Source: Burkholderiales bacterium (GTDB lineage: Bacteria; Pseudomonadota; Gammaproteobacteria; Burkholderiales; SG8-39). Taken from it: DNA of 64,000 nt. Each line of letters begins with the position of its first letter. Position 1 is the first letter of the stretch. The DNA lies in contig JACZJT010000023.1 in NCBI GenBank assembly GCA_014860445.1, positions 1-64,000 on the forward strand, read 5' to 3'. The notes beneath the pieces were generated by a model. That model saw only the letters and a program-made list of their open reading frames with translations. It was not told the DNA's origin and ran no database searches. Shown here one piece after another: positions 17,056 through 26,875 of the stretch. Both the position numbers and the translations under genes were made by a program.

Positions 17056-18057
17056 ATGAGTCGCGATCCACTGTCAGACTTGCTCCGAAGCGTGCGTGTG
17101 CGCGGCGCGGTGTTCTATTACGTGAGCGGCGGGCAGCCCTGGTCGGTGCAGGCTCCGCCGGCGGGCGAAATTGCAGAAGCGGTCATGCCCGGCTGCGAAC
17201 ACGTAATGGAATATCACATGATTGTGAAAGGCAACGGCTGGGCGGCGATCGCGGGCCAGTCGCCGGTGAAGCTCACCGCGGGCGATGTAGTCATGTTTCC
17301 GCAGGGCGACAGCCACGTTATTTCGAGCGCGCCGGATGCGAGCCCGCCGCGGTGGACTGCTGAAATGGTGCACGATATGCGCGATGTTCCCAAGCCCATG
17401 CCGGTGACGCTACACAAGGGAACGCTGGTGCCCGGAGCACCGCTGTCGGCGGAGAACGCGGACGCCGTCATAGTGTGCGGCTTCATCGGATGCGACCTGC
17501 GCCCTTTCAATCCGCTCATCGCGGCGCTGCCCCGCTTGCTTCATCTTTCCGCCGCGCGGGCGGGCGACATGGTCGCGCGCGTGATCGAGCAGGCCGCGAC
17601 CGAATCGAGCCACCCGCGTCCGGGCGGGGATGCCGTACTCGAACAGTTGGCGGAGATAATGTTCGTCTACACAGCACGCCGATTTCTGGATGACCTGCCC
17701 GAAGGCGCCTCCGGCTGGCTCGCGGGCTTGCGCGATCGGTACGTCGGAAAGGCGTTGATCCTCATGCACGAGCGGCCGGAGCAGGCGTGGACCGTTGAGG
17801 AACTTGCGCAGCAGGTCGCATTGTCGCGTTCGGCGCTGTATGAGCGTTTCGTGCAATACCTCGGCATGCCGCCGATTCAGTACCTCGCAAACTGGCGCAT
17901 CCAGCTCGGCGCGCGGTGGCTGCGCGAATCGAATCGCACCGTTGCCACCATCGCGCAGGAAGTCGGGTACGACTCTGAATCCGCTTTCTCGCGCGCGTTT
18001 CGGCGGCTGGTCGGAATGCCCCCGGCGGCGTGGCGCAGGGAGCAGAATCGCCGCTAG
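17056..18057 (+). CDS. AraC-family regulator with N-terminal cupin domain
   Basis: The 333-residue protein has an N-terminal AraC-type cupin (cupin_6-like) with EYHMIVKGNGWAAI and VVMFPQGDSHVIS, then two AraC helix-turn-helix units. The first is WTVEELAQQVALSRSALYERF (about 240-260, one residue omitted in places), the second IAQEVGYDSESAFSRAFRR near 300. It is divergent from the methyltransferase cluster and is the natural candidate to control it. AraC proteins with this cupin usually sense a small molecule. It converges on the TPR gene, ending 71 bases before it. Confidence 0.9.
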   Translation: MSRDPLSDLLRSVRVRGAVFYYVSGGQPWSVQAPPAGEIAEAVMPGCEHVMEYHMIVKGNGWAAIAGQSPVKLTAGDVVMFPQGDSHVISSAPDASPPRWTAEMVHDMRDVPKPMPVTLHKGTLVPGAPLSAENADAVIVCGFIGCDLRPFNPLIAALPRLLHLSAARAGDMVARVIEQAATESSHPRPGGDAVLEQLAEIMFVYTARRFLDDLPEGASGWLAGLRDRYVGKALILMHERPEQAWTVEELAQQVALSRSALYERFVQYLGMPPIQYLANWRIQLGARWLRESNRTVATIAQEVGYDSESAFSRAFRRLVGMPPAAWRREQNRR

Positions 18058-18127
18058 CTCGAAGTCGTCTCGCAGAAATAACGTTCTGCGAATGGATCGG
18101 TGCCGCAGAAAGTCTTCAATCGGTCTA

Positions 18128-19453
18128 CTATCCCGCGGCTGCCTCGGCCCGCAGCGTAAGCGCGCGATTGACGACGCTTCCCGGCTTGAGGGCGGTACGC
18201 TCGGCGGCGAGCGCGCGCGCGAGGCGCATCTGACGATCGCGCAGTGCGGCCTCGATCAGGGTCAGGTGGAGGGCATCCCGCTGCGCGTGGCTGCCGCTGA
18301 GTTGCTCCATAACGCGCACCCTGCCCAGCCGCTCGATCGCGGCACCGTAGTCTCCATTTCCGAACGCGGCGAGCGACTCGGCAATCGGCAGCGACATTTC
18401 GCGCACCCGCTGCGCACCCGGATCATCGCCGGCGGCGCGATCACGCAGCGCCCGGAGCGACTGCTCGACCCGCTTCGAATCCCCCGCTCTGATAAACGCG
18501 ACCAAGGCGTGAAGATCGTGGAAGGGGAAGCCGCCGCTCAAGCGCTTCGCGGCCCACCGTCGGGCTAGCTCGTGCCAGCGTTCGCGGAGGGAGAGCCCGC
18601 GGAGGTGGAGACGCCACAGAAGCGCCGAGGCGTCCACGAGCGCGGACAAGGACATCCGCGGCCCAGCGACGATGTGCGTGTCGTAGATGTCGAGCGCGTT
18701 CTCCACTTCATTGAGATCGAAATGAAAGAGCGCGAGATGCCACCAGTGGTGCGTCGCCGCCCCGTCGCGCCGGTCCCACTGCGAGGCCGTTCCGTTAAGC
18801 CAGGCTATCCCTTCGCGCTGCCTCCCCTGCATCTCCATGACATGCGCGATCGCGTGAATGGCACCCGGATTGGACCGCTCGATCTCAAGCGCGCGCCGCG
18901 CCGTGTCCTCGGCTTGTTCATAGTGTGCCGTTTCTTCCAGGCCGAAAGCATACATGGCCAGGATATAGCCATAGCCTGGCACGCCTTGGTCCCAATAAGG
19001 CAGCACCTGCGCGACCCGGTCGCGCAGCATCCCGCGCTGCCCGAGATGGAAGTCGCCGAAGTGGGCGATGCGCAGAGCGAGCCGGTCGCGCGGATAGTCG
19101 ATCAGCATCTCTCCGTACATCCGGATCGCCTGCGCAAAGTCGCGCTCCAGCCAGGCGCGCGCCGCTGCGATGTGCCGGCGTTCACGGTCGTTGGCGCGAG
19201 GTGCGAGCGCGTCGGTCGCTGTGAGGCACTCGCGCAGCGCCGGTTCATTCGCCTCGTCGGTAGACATGATCAGAACGGCGGCGCGCAAACAATACCCCAT
19301 CACGAATTGCGGATGTTCGGCGAGCGCCGCTGCAACCTCCGCTTGGGGATCGCCGGTCCGGCCGAGCAGCATTCCGACCGCCGCTTCGTAGCGGTCGATC
19401 GAAGCCCGGTTTCCGGTCGAAATCGGTACACCGCAGGCATCAAAGAGATTCAT
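18128..19453 (-). CDS. TTC38-like tetratricopeptide repeat protein
   Basis: The 441-residue soluble protein is built of degenerate TPR helices. The middle segment resembles the TTC38 family: DRLALRIAHFGDFHLGQ, VLPYWDQGVPGYGY, MYAFGLEETAHYEQAE, IHAIAHVMEMQG, and HHWWHLALFHFDL followed by YDTHI. No signal peptide is seen. The biochemical role of this family is not known to me. Neighbours are an AraC gene (convergent) and glpB, with no evident link. The start MNLFDACGVP at 19453 is the first ATG of the frame. Confidence 0.8.
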   Translation of the reverse strand: MNLFDACGVPISTGNRASIDRYEAAVGMLLGRTGDPQAEVAAALAEHPQFVMGYCLRAAVLIMSTDEANEPALRECLTATDALAPRANDRERRHIAAARAWLERDFAQAIRMYGEMLIDYPRDRLALRIAHFGDFHLGQRGMLRDRVAQVLPYWDQGVPGYGYILAMYAFGLEETAHYEQAEDTARRALEIERSNPGAIHAIAHVMEMQGRQREGIAWLNGTASQWDRRDGAATHHWWHLALFHFDLNEVENALDIYDTHIVAGPRMSLSALVDASALLWRLHLRGLSLRERWHELARRWAAKRLSGGFPFHDLHALVAFIRAGDSKRVEQSLRALRDRAAGDDPGAQRVREMSLPIAESLAAFGNGDYGAAIERLGRVRVMEQLSGSHAQRDALHLTLIEAALRDRQMRLARALAAERTALKPGSVVNRALTLRAEAAAG

Positions 19454-19870
19454 GATTGCTCCATAGAATGGAGCGAATGATGCCGCCGAAGGGCGCCGCC
19501 TGGCTTTACCGCGATGCCATGTTTCTTGCGCTGCCGTCCGGTTTTAGTCGCGGGACTTCACGCCTGCCGGCTCCCTGCCTGCGACTAGCGGCTGACGGCA
19601 TACGCTGCAGCTACAGACAGGGCATCTATGGTGTTTCGGGCCAGGATCGCGGGGTTTTAGCCGGGCCACGATGGCAGATGGCAATGATATTAGCAGCCTT
19701 CGTTGTGCCGGAAAATTTCCATCCAATCGACAAGGAGTACCGAAGTGTTCGCAGTCCTTTCCGCTTTCTCCGTCGCCATCGACCCCGCCGCGGTGGAGTC
19801 GCGCCGGCGGCCGCCGTCCGGGTCGACTATCGGGAGCCGAAGCTGCGCTTCCGGAATGTTCCGCCGACCT
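19454..19870. other. Intergenic stretch of 417 bases with no recognised gene
   Basis: Short frames exist on both strands but none resembles a known protein or has convincing coding character. An AAGGAG followed by GTG occurs near 19735, but its frame runs antisense into glpB and looks accidental. The stretch lies between the TPR gene start and the glpB stop, so it may hold the TPR promoter and the glp terminator; I could not identify either. Confidence 0.45.
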
Positions 19871-21154
19871 TTATCCGCTTCGCGCGGCCTGCGTCGCGGC
19901 ATCCACCGCTTTGTATGCGGTGGCGATGGCGACGCCGGCGCCGCAACGTTGCCTGATCCAATCCTGGTGCGCCAGCAGGCTGCCGGCGGCGAACAAACGT
20001 GGATGCGCCGGCTTGCCCGTGGCATCCAGCGGCCGCCATTGTTCGTCAACCATTACCCCCGACCGGTTGATGGCGTGGCCGCGCGGATCGAAGTAGTCCG
20101 GACGGTACCAGTGCGCGCGACCCTCGGGCTGGCTCACCGCGAGGTTCACCAGGGTCTCGCGGATCGCGTTGGGATCGGCCCGCAAGCCTCCGGAGGTGAA
20201 GCGCCCGGTCGCGAGCACGGCCGCGGCGGCCTCGATCGTGACCTCCCCGTAAGCGTCTTCCAGATGCGCGGTGACGCCTTGTGTGTGTAGCTCGAGTCGC
20301 TTGACCCTGTGCTGAGGCTCGAGCGCAACGCCGCATTGCGGCAGCCGGGTCTCGAACAATTCGCGCAGACGCACGCCCGGCACGGCGGGAGGCATGGTGG
20401 GGATTTCGAACACAGGAACACCCAGCAGGGACTGCAGCTCGCGATGCACATGGTCCGGTCTGTGCACACCGAGAATCGCCGGCAGGCCCAGCGCCTGCGC
20501 GCTGCCGAGCAGCGGGCCGATGCGTTCGGCCAGGAGCTGCCGGGTGGCGGGCACTTCCAGGGCGCGCGCCAACACTTCGGCGTACACCTCGGCGCCGCTG
20601 TCCATATCCGGAAATCCGATGCGAGCGGCGCGCAGGCCCGGCCATCGCTGCGACAGGTTCGCCACCACCTCGCGTGCACTGAAACCGTTGAGGCCGGTGA
20701 AGTCGACAATGAGGGTGTCGAGGCCAGCAGCCATCGCCGCGATTGCGGGTTGCATGGTGAGGGGCAGCGAGAGCGTGGGCTTGAGGGTGCCCGCCGGCGT
20801 CAGCGCAAGCACGTTGTGCGCTCCGGGTGCGGTATAGCCCAGTCCCATCTCGGTGAGACTCTGCGTGAAACTCGTGAACGCGGCGCGGATGTCGTTTTCG
20901 GTGACGTTCGCCAGAGGGTGACGGGGCTCGTCCTCGCGCAGCCGGATCAGGGCCTGCCACGGATCGTCGACAAAGCCCCGCTCGTCGTGGCCCAGCAGGT
21001 CCAGGTAACCGGTGGTAAAGGCGATCACGCCGCTGTTGCCAACTTGCGCGACACTCACACCGCGCGCCAGCGCGAACAGGCTCGCCGCCATGCCGGCCAG
21101 CCCGGAGCCGATCACCAGCAGCTCCGCCTGATGGCGACGCGGCTCCTTGATCAT
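19871..21154 (-). CDS. glpB: Anaerobic glycerol-3-phosphate dehydrogenase subunit B
   Basis: GlpB is the flavin-containing middle subunit of the anaerobic GlpABC dehydrogenase. The 427-residue product has an N-terminal dinucleotide fold (LLVIGSGLAGMAASLFALAR, residues 12-31), the family segment VAQVGNSGVIAFTTGYLDLL, and a C-terminal RLFAAGSLLAHQDWIRQRCG with GAGVAIATAY. It overlaps glpA by four bases. Length is near the family norm (about 420). It is last in the operon, so the order here is glpC-glpA-glpB rather than glpABC as in E. coli. Confidence 0.88.
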   Translation of the reverse strand: MIKEPRRHQAELLVIGSGLAGMAASLFALARGVSVAQVGNSGVIAFTTGYLDLLGHDERGFVDDPWQALIRLREDEPRHPLANVTENDIRAAFTSFTQSLTEMGLGYTAPGAHNVLALTPAGTLKPTLSLPLTMQPAIAAMAAGLDTLIVDFTGLNGFSAREVVANLSQRWPGLRAARIGFPDMDSGAEVYAEVLARALEVPATRQLLAERIGPLLGSAQALGLPAILGVHRPDHVHRELQSLLGVPVFEIPTMPPAVPGVRLRELFETRLPQCGVALEPQHRVKRLELHTQGVTAHLEDAYGEVTIEAAAAVLATGRFTSGGLRADPNAIRETLVNLAVSQPEGRAHWYRPDYFDPRGHAINRSGVMVDEQWRPLDATGKPAHPRLFAAGSLLAHQDWIRQRCGAGVAIATAYKAVDAATQAARSG

Positions 21155-22782
21155 GGAACCCGCCCGCCGGTCGTCGGAGACTGCAGGCCGTCATCTGTCA
21201 GCTGGTCCAGACCGAGCAATGCGCAGTGCAGCGCCTCGGCCAGCTCCAGCTGCGGCAGGTGTTCGCCCCAGGCCACCGGGGCGACGCCCTTGAAACGCTG
21301 GGCCACGAAGTCGCGTGTATTGCGCAAGCCCAGTGGCGAGTCGTACACCTGCCGGTCGTACAGATGCGATGTCACCCGCAGGCTGCAGAACGCGCCCTGA
21401 CAAGTGCCTTTGCCCACGCGGCTGCGTACGGCGATTGCGTTGAGGCTCATCTGCAATTCCGCACCCGGAGCATTCTCGACAATAGCGTCGATCGCCGATG
21501 TCGGCACCATTTCGCATTCGCACAGGATCAGGTCGCCCGGCTCTCGCCGCGCGGCCCAGTAGCGGGCTGCGAACCCCGGCTCGGTCCAGCGTATGGCATC
21601 CCCGGAAGGCAGCGGCGTGGTCGCTGTCTTGCACGGCTCGCTGTTGCCCAGCCGCCGCGCGACCAGATCCCCGGTCTTCTCGGCCATCAGGCGGAAGGTG
21701 GTGAGCTTGCCGCCGGCCACCGTGGCGAAGTTGGCGAGGCCTTCGGACTCGTGGTCGAACAAGGAGAACCCGCGGCTGGCCTTGCGCCCGTCGGTTTCGG
21801 CACCGCGCGCCATCAGCAGCGGGCGCACGCCGGAGAACGCGCGGATGAAGCGCGTATGGGCGATTTGCGGCACCAGTGCACACCCTTCGGCGACCAGACG
21901 GTCCACCTCGGCAACGCTGGGATGAATGTCGTCCAGGTTCTCGACTGTTTGCGAAGTGGTGCCGAGCAGCGACACCGTACCGCCTGGCACCAGGATGTCG
22001 CCGTCGCCGGGTGGACGCAGGCGATTGATTACGCGCCGGCCGATGCGTGCATTGCTGATGATCAGGGTGCCTTTGGAATAGAGCAGCTGGACGCCTGAGC
22101 ATCCTGCCAGGCGCGCCACCTGCATGGCCCACGCGCCGGCGGCGTTGACCACCTGGCGCGCGCGTATGGTCAGCGTGTCGCCGCTACGCGTATCGCGGCA
22201 GATTGCGCTGCGGATGGTGCCCTCTTCGACGATGAAGCGCTCGAGTTCCGTGTGCGCAAGAAAGATGCTTTGCGTCAGTTGCCGCGCGTGGTTGACGTTC
22301 TCGAGCGTGATGCGAAACGGGTCGATGGTCGCATCGGGCACTTTATACGCGGCGTACACCTTTTCGCTCAGGCAAGGCTCGAGCTCCCGCGCTTCGGCCG
22401 GCGTGATGGCGCTGCATTCGATGCCGGCCGAGCGGCAGTGTTCGGGAAATCGGGCGGCGAATTCCGGGTCGTCGCCCTCGACCGCGACAAACAGCCCGCC
22501 GCAGGCATCGATGCATTCGGGTGCGACCGCCTTGAGGATGTCGCCCTCGCGCCGGCATTCGGCGGCCGTGTCCGCATCGCCCGCCGCATATCTGCCGCCA
22601 CTGTGCAGCAGGCCGTGGTTGCCCCCGGAGGCCCCCGCATTGAGGTCGCGTTGATCGATGAGCAGGCAATGGATGCCGCGCAGCGCCAGATCGCGCATCA
22701 CGCCGGTGCCGGTGGTGCCGCCACCGATGATCAGCACCTCGGTTTCGAACACAGGTCCCGGGGATGTCGGACGCGCGCTCAT
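21151..22782 (-). CDS. glpA: Anaerobic glycerol-3-phosphate dehydrogenase subunit A
   Basis: GlpA oxidises glycerol-3-phosphate to dihydroxyacetone phosphate. The 543-residue protein has an FAD fold (VLIIGGGTTGTGVMRDLALR, about 12-31), GASGGNHGLLHSGGRYA as in DAO-family G3P dehydrogenases, and a C-terminal BFD-like [2Fe-2S] domain with CECEM and GTCQGAFC cysteines. That last domain separates GlpA from the aerobic GlpD. It overlaps glpC by four bases upstream and glpB by four downstream, indicating tight coupling. Confidence 0.92.
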   Translation of the reverse strand: MSARPTSPGPVFETEVLIIGGGTTGTGVMRDLALRGIHCLLIDQRDLNAGASGGNHGLLHSGGRYAAGDADTAAECRREGDILKAVAPECIDACGGLFVAVEGDDPEFAARFPEHCRSAGIECSAITPAEARELEPCLSEKVYAAYKVPDATIDPFRITLENVNHARQLTQSIFLAHTELERFIVEEGTIRSAICRDTRSGDTLTIRARQVVNAAGAWAMQVARLAGCSGVQLLYSKGTLIISNARIGRRVINRLRPPGDGDILVPGGTVSLLGTTSQTVENLDDIHPSVAEVDRLVAEGCALVPQIAHTRFIRAFSGVRPLLMARGAETDGRKASRGFSLFDHESEGLANFATVAGGKLTTFRLMAEKTGDLVARRLGNSEPCKTATTPLPSGDAIRWTEPGFAARYWAARREPGDLILCECEMVPTSAIDAIVENAPGAELQMSLNAIAVRSRVGKGTCQGAFCSLRVTSHLYDRQVYDSPLGLRNTRDFVAQRFKGVAPVAWGEHLPQLELAEALHCALLGLDQLTDDGLQSPTTGGRVP

Positions 22783-24074
22783 GCCCCGAGTCCCAGCCGC
22801 GCGAGATCGGGACCCAGGTACTTGCGCTCGTGCTCGCCCAGCATGCCGAGCGACAGGCAGATCAGGGTCCAGAAATGCACGACGCGGTAGCCGCCGTGGA
22901 AATGCCGGGCCAGGTCTTCGATCTGCGAGTGGCAGTTATGGCAGGGCGTGAGCACATAGTCCGCCTGGGTGCTTGTGATCTGGTCGAATTTGCGCTTGCC
23001 GTAGGCCCAGCGCTGCTCCTTCATCCCGGCCTGCAGGAATCCGCCGCCGCCGCCGCAGCAGTAGTTGGCGCTGCGACTGGGCGCCATGTCGATGAAGTTC
23101 TCCTCGCCCACGAGCATGCGCGCGACGTAGCGTATGTCGTCTGCCATCGTATCGCCCAGCGACTTGCGCACCAGCTGGCAGGGATCTTGCACGGTGAACT
23201 TGATGCCCTGTGTGTTCCATTCCGCGTTGACCGGCAGGCGGCCTTCGCGGATCCAGCGCGCGTAGTAGCTCACCAGGCTGGCTGGCTCGAAGTCCGCTTT
23301 GAGACCGAAGCGCTCGACGCCCTTCCAGACGGTGTAGAACGAGTGCCCGCACTCGGTGTTGAGCCACACCTTGCAACCCAACCGGTTGACGGCCGCTACG
23401 CGCTGCTCGACCATCTTGCGCCAGGCCTGGTCGTCGCCGGTGAACATGCAGAAGTTCTCGGCCGCCCACCCCGTCGATGAATAGGTCCAGTCCGCGCCCA
23501 CATAGTCGAAGATCTTCCACAGCGGCCCCATCTCTTCGGGTTCGGTGGCCGGCTCGCGCGAGTTCTGGTTGACGAAGAAATGCGCCCCCTGCCTGTCGAT
23601 GGGCGCCTCGAGGCGCGCGAATCGATCGCCCTGTCCGCGCACCGATGCCACCGTCTCCTCGACGGTCTCTACGAAATCTTCCTCTTGCAGCCCCATCGCG
23701 CTGGTCCCCGGGAAGCGCAGCTGCGCCTCGCAGGAGCGCACGATCCCGCTGGGTTTTTTCTCGGTGGGCCAGGCGCCCCGGGCCAGGCCCACCAGCACTG
23801 CGACGTCGATGCTCATCGGGCAGACGTACTTGCAGCGCTGGCATTGGGTACAGGTCCAGATCCACGGCGTGGTGGACAGTTCCTCGTTCATGCCCAGCAT
23901 GGCCATGCGGATGAAGCGGCGCGGGTCCATGCCCTCTAGGCCGGAGGCGGGGCAGCCTGCGGAACACAGACCGCAGCTCAGACAGGCGTCGTAACTGGCG
24001 CCGGGGGGCAGCAGATCGCGCGCGGCGGCCTTGAAGTCGATCGTATGGGTGGCGATCGGGGAGGCAGTGTTCAT
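22779..24074 (-). CDS. glpC: Anaerobic glycerol-3-phosphate dehydrogenase subunit C (Fe-S, membrane anchor type)
   Basis: GlpC passes electrons from GlpAB to the menaquinone or ubiquinone pool at the membrane. The 431-residue protein has two 4Fe-4S motifs, CLSCGLCSAGCP (about 31-42) and CTQCQRCKYVCP (about 75-86), then CCG-type domains with DPCQLVRK, YCCGGGGGF and PCHNCHSQ. These C-terminal repeats are shared with HdrB/HdrD, so a heterodisulfide-reductase-like role was considered; the glpA and glpB partners favour GlpC. It is first in the operon. No transmembrane helix is obvious beyond a short hydrophobic stretch near the C-terminus. Confidence 0.8.
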   Translation of the reverse strand: MNTASPIATHTIDFKAAARDLLPPGASYDACLSCGLCSAGCPASGLEGMDPRRFIRMAMLGMNEELSTTPWIWTCTQCQRCKYVCPMSIDVAVLVGLARGAWPTEKKPSGIVRSCEAQLRFPGTSAMGLQEEDFVETVEETVASVRGQGDRFARLEAPIDRQGAHFFVNQNSREPATEPEEMGPLWKIFDYVGADWTYSSTGWAAENFCMFTGDDQAWRKMVEQRVAAVNRLGCKVWLNTECGHSFYTVWKGVERFGLKADFEPASLVSYYARWIREGRLPVNAEWNTQGIKFTVQDPCQLVRKSLGDTMADDIRYVARMLVGEENFIDMAPSRSANYCCGGGGGFLQAGMKEQRWAYGKRKFDQITSTQADYVLTPCHNCHSQIEDLARHFHGGYRVVHFWTLICLSLGMLGEHERKYLGPDLARLGLGA

Positions 24075-24164
24075 CAGCCTGCTATGTGTGGCGTCTTGTA
24101 GCGCCTAATTGTTCTATAGCTCAGCCGGCTGCATATTGATTGAAGTCATATCCACGACTACTTG

Positions 24165-24281
24165 ATAACCCGAGCCCTTGCGCCACCATTACGATGGCAT
24201 TCGTTCGAGCTACAGCCCGAGCCGTTGTACCGCTATTACGATGGCATCCGTTCGGGCTACAGCCCGAGCCGTTGCCATACG
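24165..24281. repeat. 47-bp tandem repeat (two full units plus a partial) crossing the metF stop
   Basis: Unit A is 24188-24234 and unit B 24235-24281. Both begin ATTACGATGGCAT and contain CTACAGCCCGAGCCGTTG. They differ by a few bases, mostly in the last eight. A weaker partial copy lies at 24165-24187. Unit B overlaps the last codons and stop of metF, so the array looks like duplication of the metF 3' end into the gap before glpC. Confidence 0.85.
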
Positions 24282-25102
24282 GTCGACACCAGCCCGGCCT
24301 GGTTCATCGTATAGAAATGCAGGCCTGGCGCGCCCTGCGACAGCAGTCTGTCGCACAGCTCGGTGATCACGTCCAGACCGAAACTGCGGATCGACGCGAC
24401 GTCGTCCGCGTAGCTCTGCAGCCGCAGCCGCAGCCAGCGCGGGATCTCCGCGCCGCATGCGTCCGAAAACCGTGCGAGCTGCGAGAAGTTGGCGATGGGC
24501 ATGATGCCCGGCACGATCGGCAGGTCCATGCCCAGCGCTTCGCAGTCGTCGATGAAGCGGAAGTAGGCGTCGGCATTGAAAAAATACTGGGTGATCGCCG
24601 CATTCGCGCCTGCGTCCACCTTGCGTTTGAACGCGCGCAGATCTTCGTGAGCCGAGCGCGCCTGCGGGTGGAACTCCGGATAGCCCGCAACTTCGATGTG
24701 AAAATGATCGCCTGTGGCCTCACGGATGAATTGCACCAGTTCGTTGGCATAGCGCAGTTCGCCTGCGCCGGCCGAACCCGAAGGCAAGTCGCCGCGCAAT
24801 GCGACGATATGGCGCAGGCCGTGCGACTTGTACAGGGCCAGCGTTGCGGCAAGGTCGTCGCGCGACGAACCGATGCAGGAAAGGTGCGGCGCCGCTGCGC
24901 CGCCGTCTTTCTGAATCTCGAGCACCGCTTCCAGCGTGCGGTCGCGGGTCGAACCGCCGGCGCCGTAGGTGACCGAGAAAAACCTGGGTTTGAGCTGTAT
25001 CAGCTGCCTCCAGGTGGCGCGCAGCTTCTCCATGCCTTCCGGCGTTTTCGGCGGGAAGAACTCGAAGCTGAACGTCGCGGGATATTTTTTTTGTGTTTCC
25101 AT
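24257..25102 (-). CDS. metF: 5,10-methylenetetrahydrofolate reductase
   Basis: MetF reduces methylene-THF to methyl-THF, the methyl donor for methionine synthesis. The 281-residue TIM-barrel flavoprotein has FSFEFFPPKTPEGMEKL (about 12-28), the SVTYGAGGSTRDRT motif (about 43-56), GDLPSG at about 105-110, and ITQYFFNADAYFRF near 180. Length matches bacterial MetF. It starts 57 bases after the ahcY stop on the same strand, and is probably in the ahcY transcript under the riboswitch. Its last codons lie in a tandem repeat, giving a C-terminus WQRLGL. Confidence 0.94.
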   Translation of the reverse strand: METQKKYPATFSFEFFPPKTPEGMEKLRATWRQLIQLKPRFFSVTYGAGGSTRDRTLEAVLEIQKDGGAAAPHLSCIGSSRDDLAATLALYKSHGLRHIVALRGDLPSGSAGAGELRYANELVQFIREATGDHFHIEVAGYPEFHPQARSAHEDLRAFKRKVDAGANAAITQYFFNADAYFRFIDDCEALGMDLPIVPGIMPIANFSQLARFSDACGAEIPRWLRLRLQSYADDVASIRSFGLDVITELCDRLLSQGAPGLHFYTMNQAGLVSTVWQRLGL

Positions 25103-25159
25103 GTCGTGGCGCGCGGCGGCAGGGGGCCAGCCATCGCCCCCCGATTCGCGCGCCGTTCC

Positions 25160-26590
<1,431 letters not shown>

Positions 26591-26620
26591 CACGCGCTCC
26601 TTTCGTTTGAGAAAAAAGTT

Positions 26621-26692
26621 CGTGAGCGCCGTTGCGGTGGTGTACACCCCGAGCCTGGCGGATGGTGAAATCCGTCGCAACGCTCCTCGGGG
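26621..26692 (-). promoter_or_regulatory. S-adenosylhomocysteine (SAH) riboswitch
   Basis: Read on the minus strand, the leader contains CCGAGGAGCG, then a short hairpin (GCGACGGATTTCACCATCCGC), then CCAGGCTCGG, and finally AACGGCGCTCAC. These are the conserved blocks of the SAH riboswitch: CCGAG pairs with CTCGG, and GAGCG pairs with CGCTC to form the pseudoknot-like long-range helix. It ends 30 bases before the ahcY ATG, ahead of its ribosome site. This class turns expression on when SAH accumulates. Confidence 0.92.
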
Positions 26693-26785
26693 GACGCGCA
26701 TTTTACCGCAACTAGCACCTTGGGCGCCAGCCTTGGCCGCGATTAGGGCTTGGGAAGACGTGTTTCAGCGCTTGTTTCAAAATGG

Positions 26786-26839
26786 GTGGACACGCCCCGA
26801 AGGAAGTCCCCTTGGGGGACCTCCCCTCACGCTCCCCTA
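26786..26839. repeat. Dispersed intergenic repeat, copy 1 (palindromic core)
   Basis: This segment contains ACGCCCCGAAGGAAGTCCCC, a TTGGGGGACCTCCCCTC palindromic part and GCTCCCCT. It matches the reverse complement of 42901-42954 over nearly its whole length with a few differences. It lies between ahcY and dctM. The core AGTCCCC/GGGGGAC can pair. It is not coding. Confidence 0.85.
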
Positions 26840-26845
26840 AATTGT

Positions 26846-26871
26846 CCGTTGCAAAATTCATTTTGCAACGG
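26846..26871 (-). terminator. Possible terminator hairpin after dctM
   Basis: The arms CCGTTGCAAAA and TTTTGCAACGG form a perfect 11-bp stem around a four-base loop. It begins four bases after the dctM stop codon. The T-run after the stem on the minus strand is weak, so it may stabilise the mRNA end or work in both directions rather than act as a full intrinsic terminator. Confidence 0.5.
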
Positions 26872-26875
26872 GAAT

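Noticed and set aside
19690-20049. Minus-strand ORF in the gap after glpB
   Set aside because: It runs in another frame through the glpB 3' end and has no recognisable content.
22779-24074. Heterodisulfide reductase subunit HdrD instead of GlpC
   Set aside because: CCG repeats fit both, but four-base coupling to glpA and glpB makes GlpC the better call.
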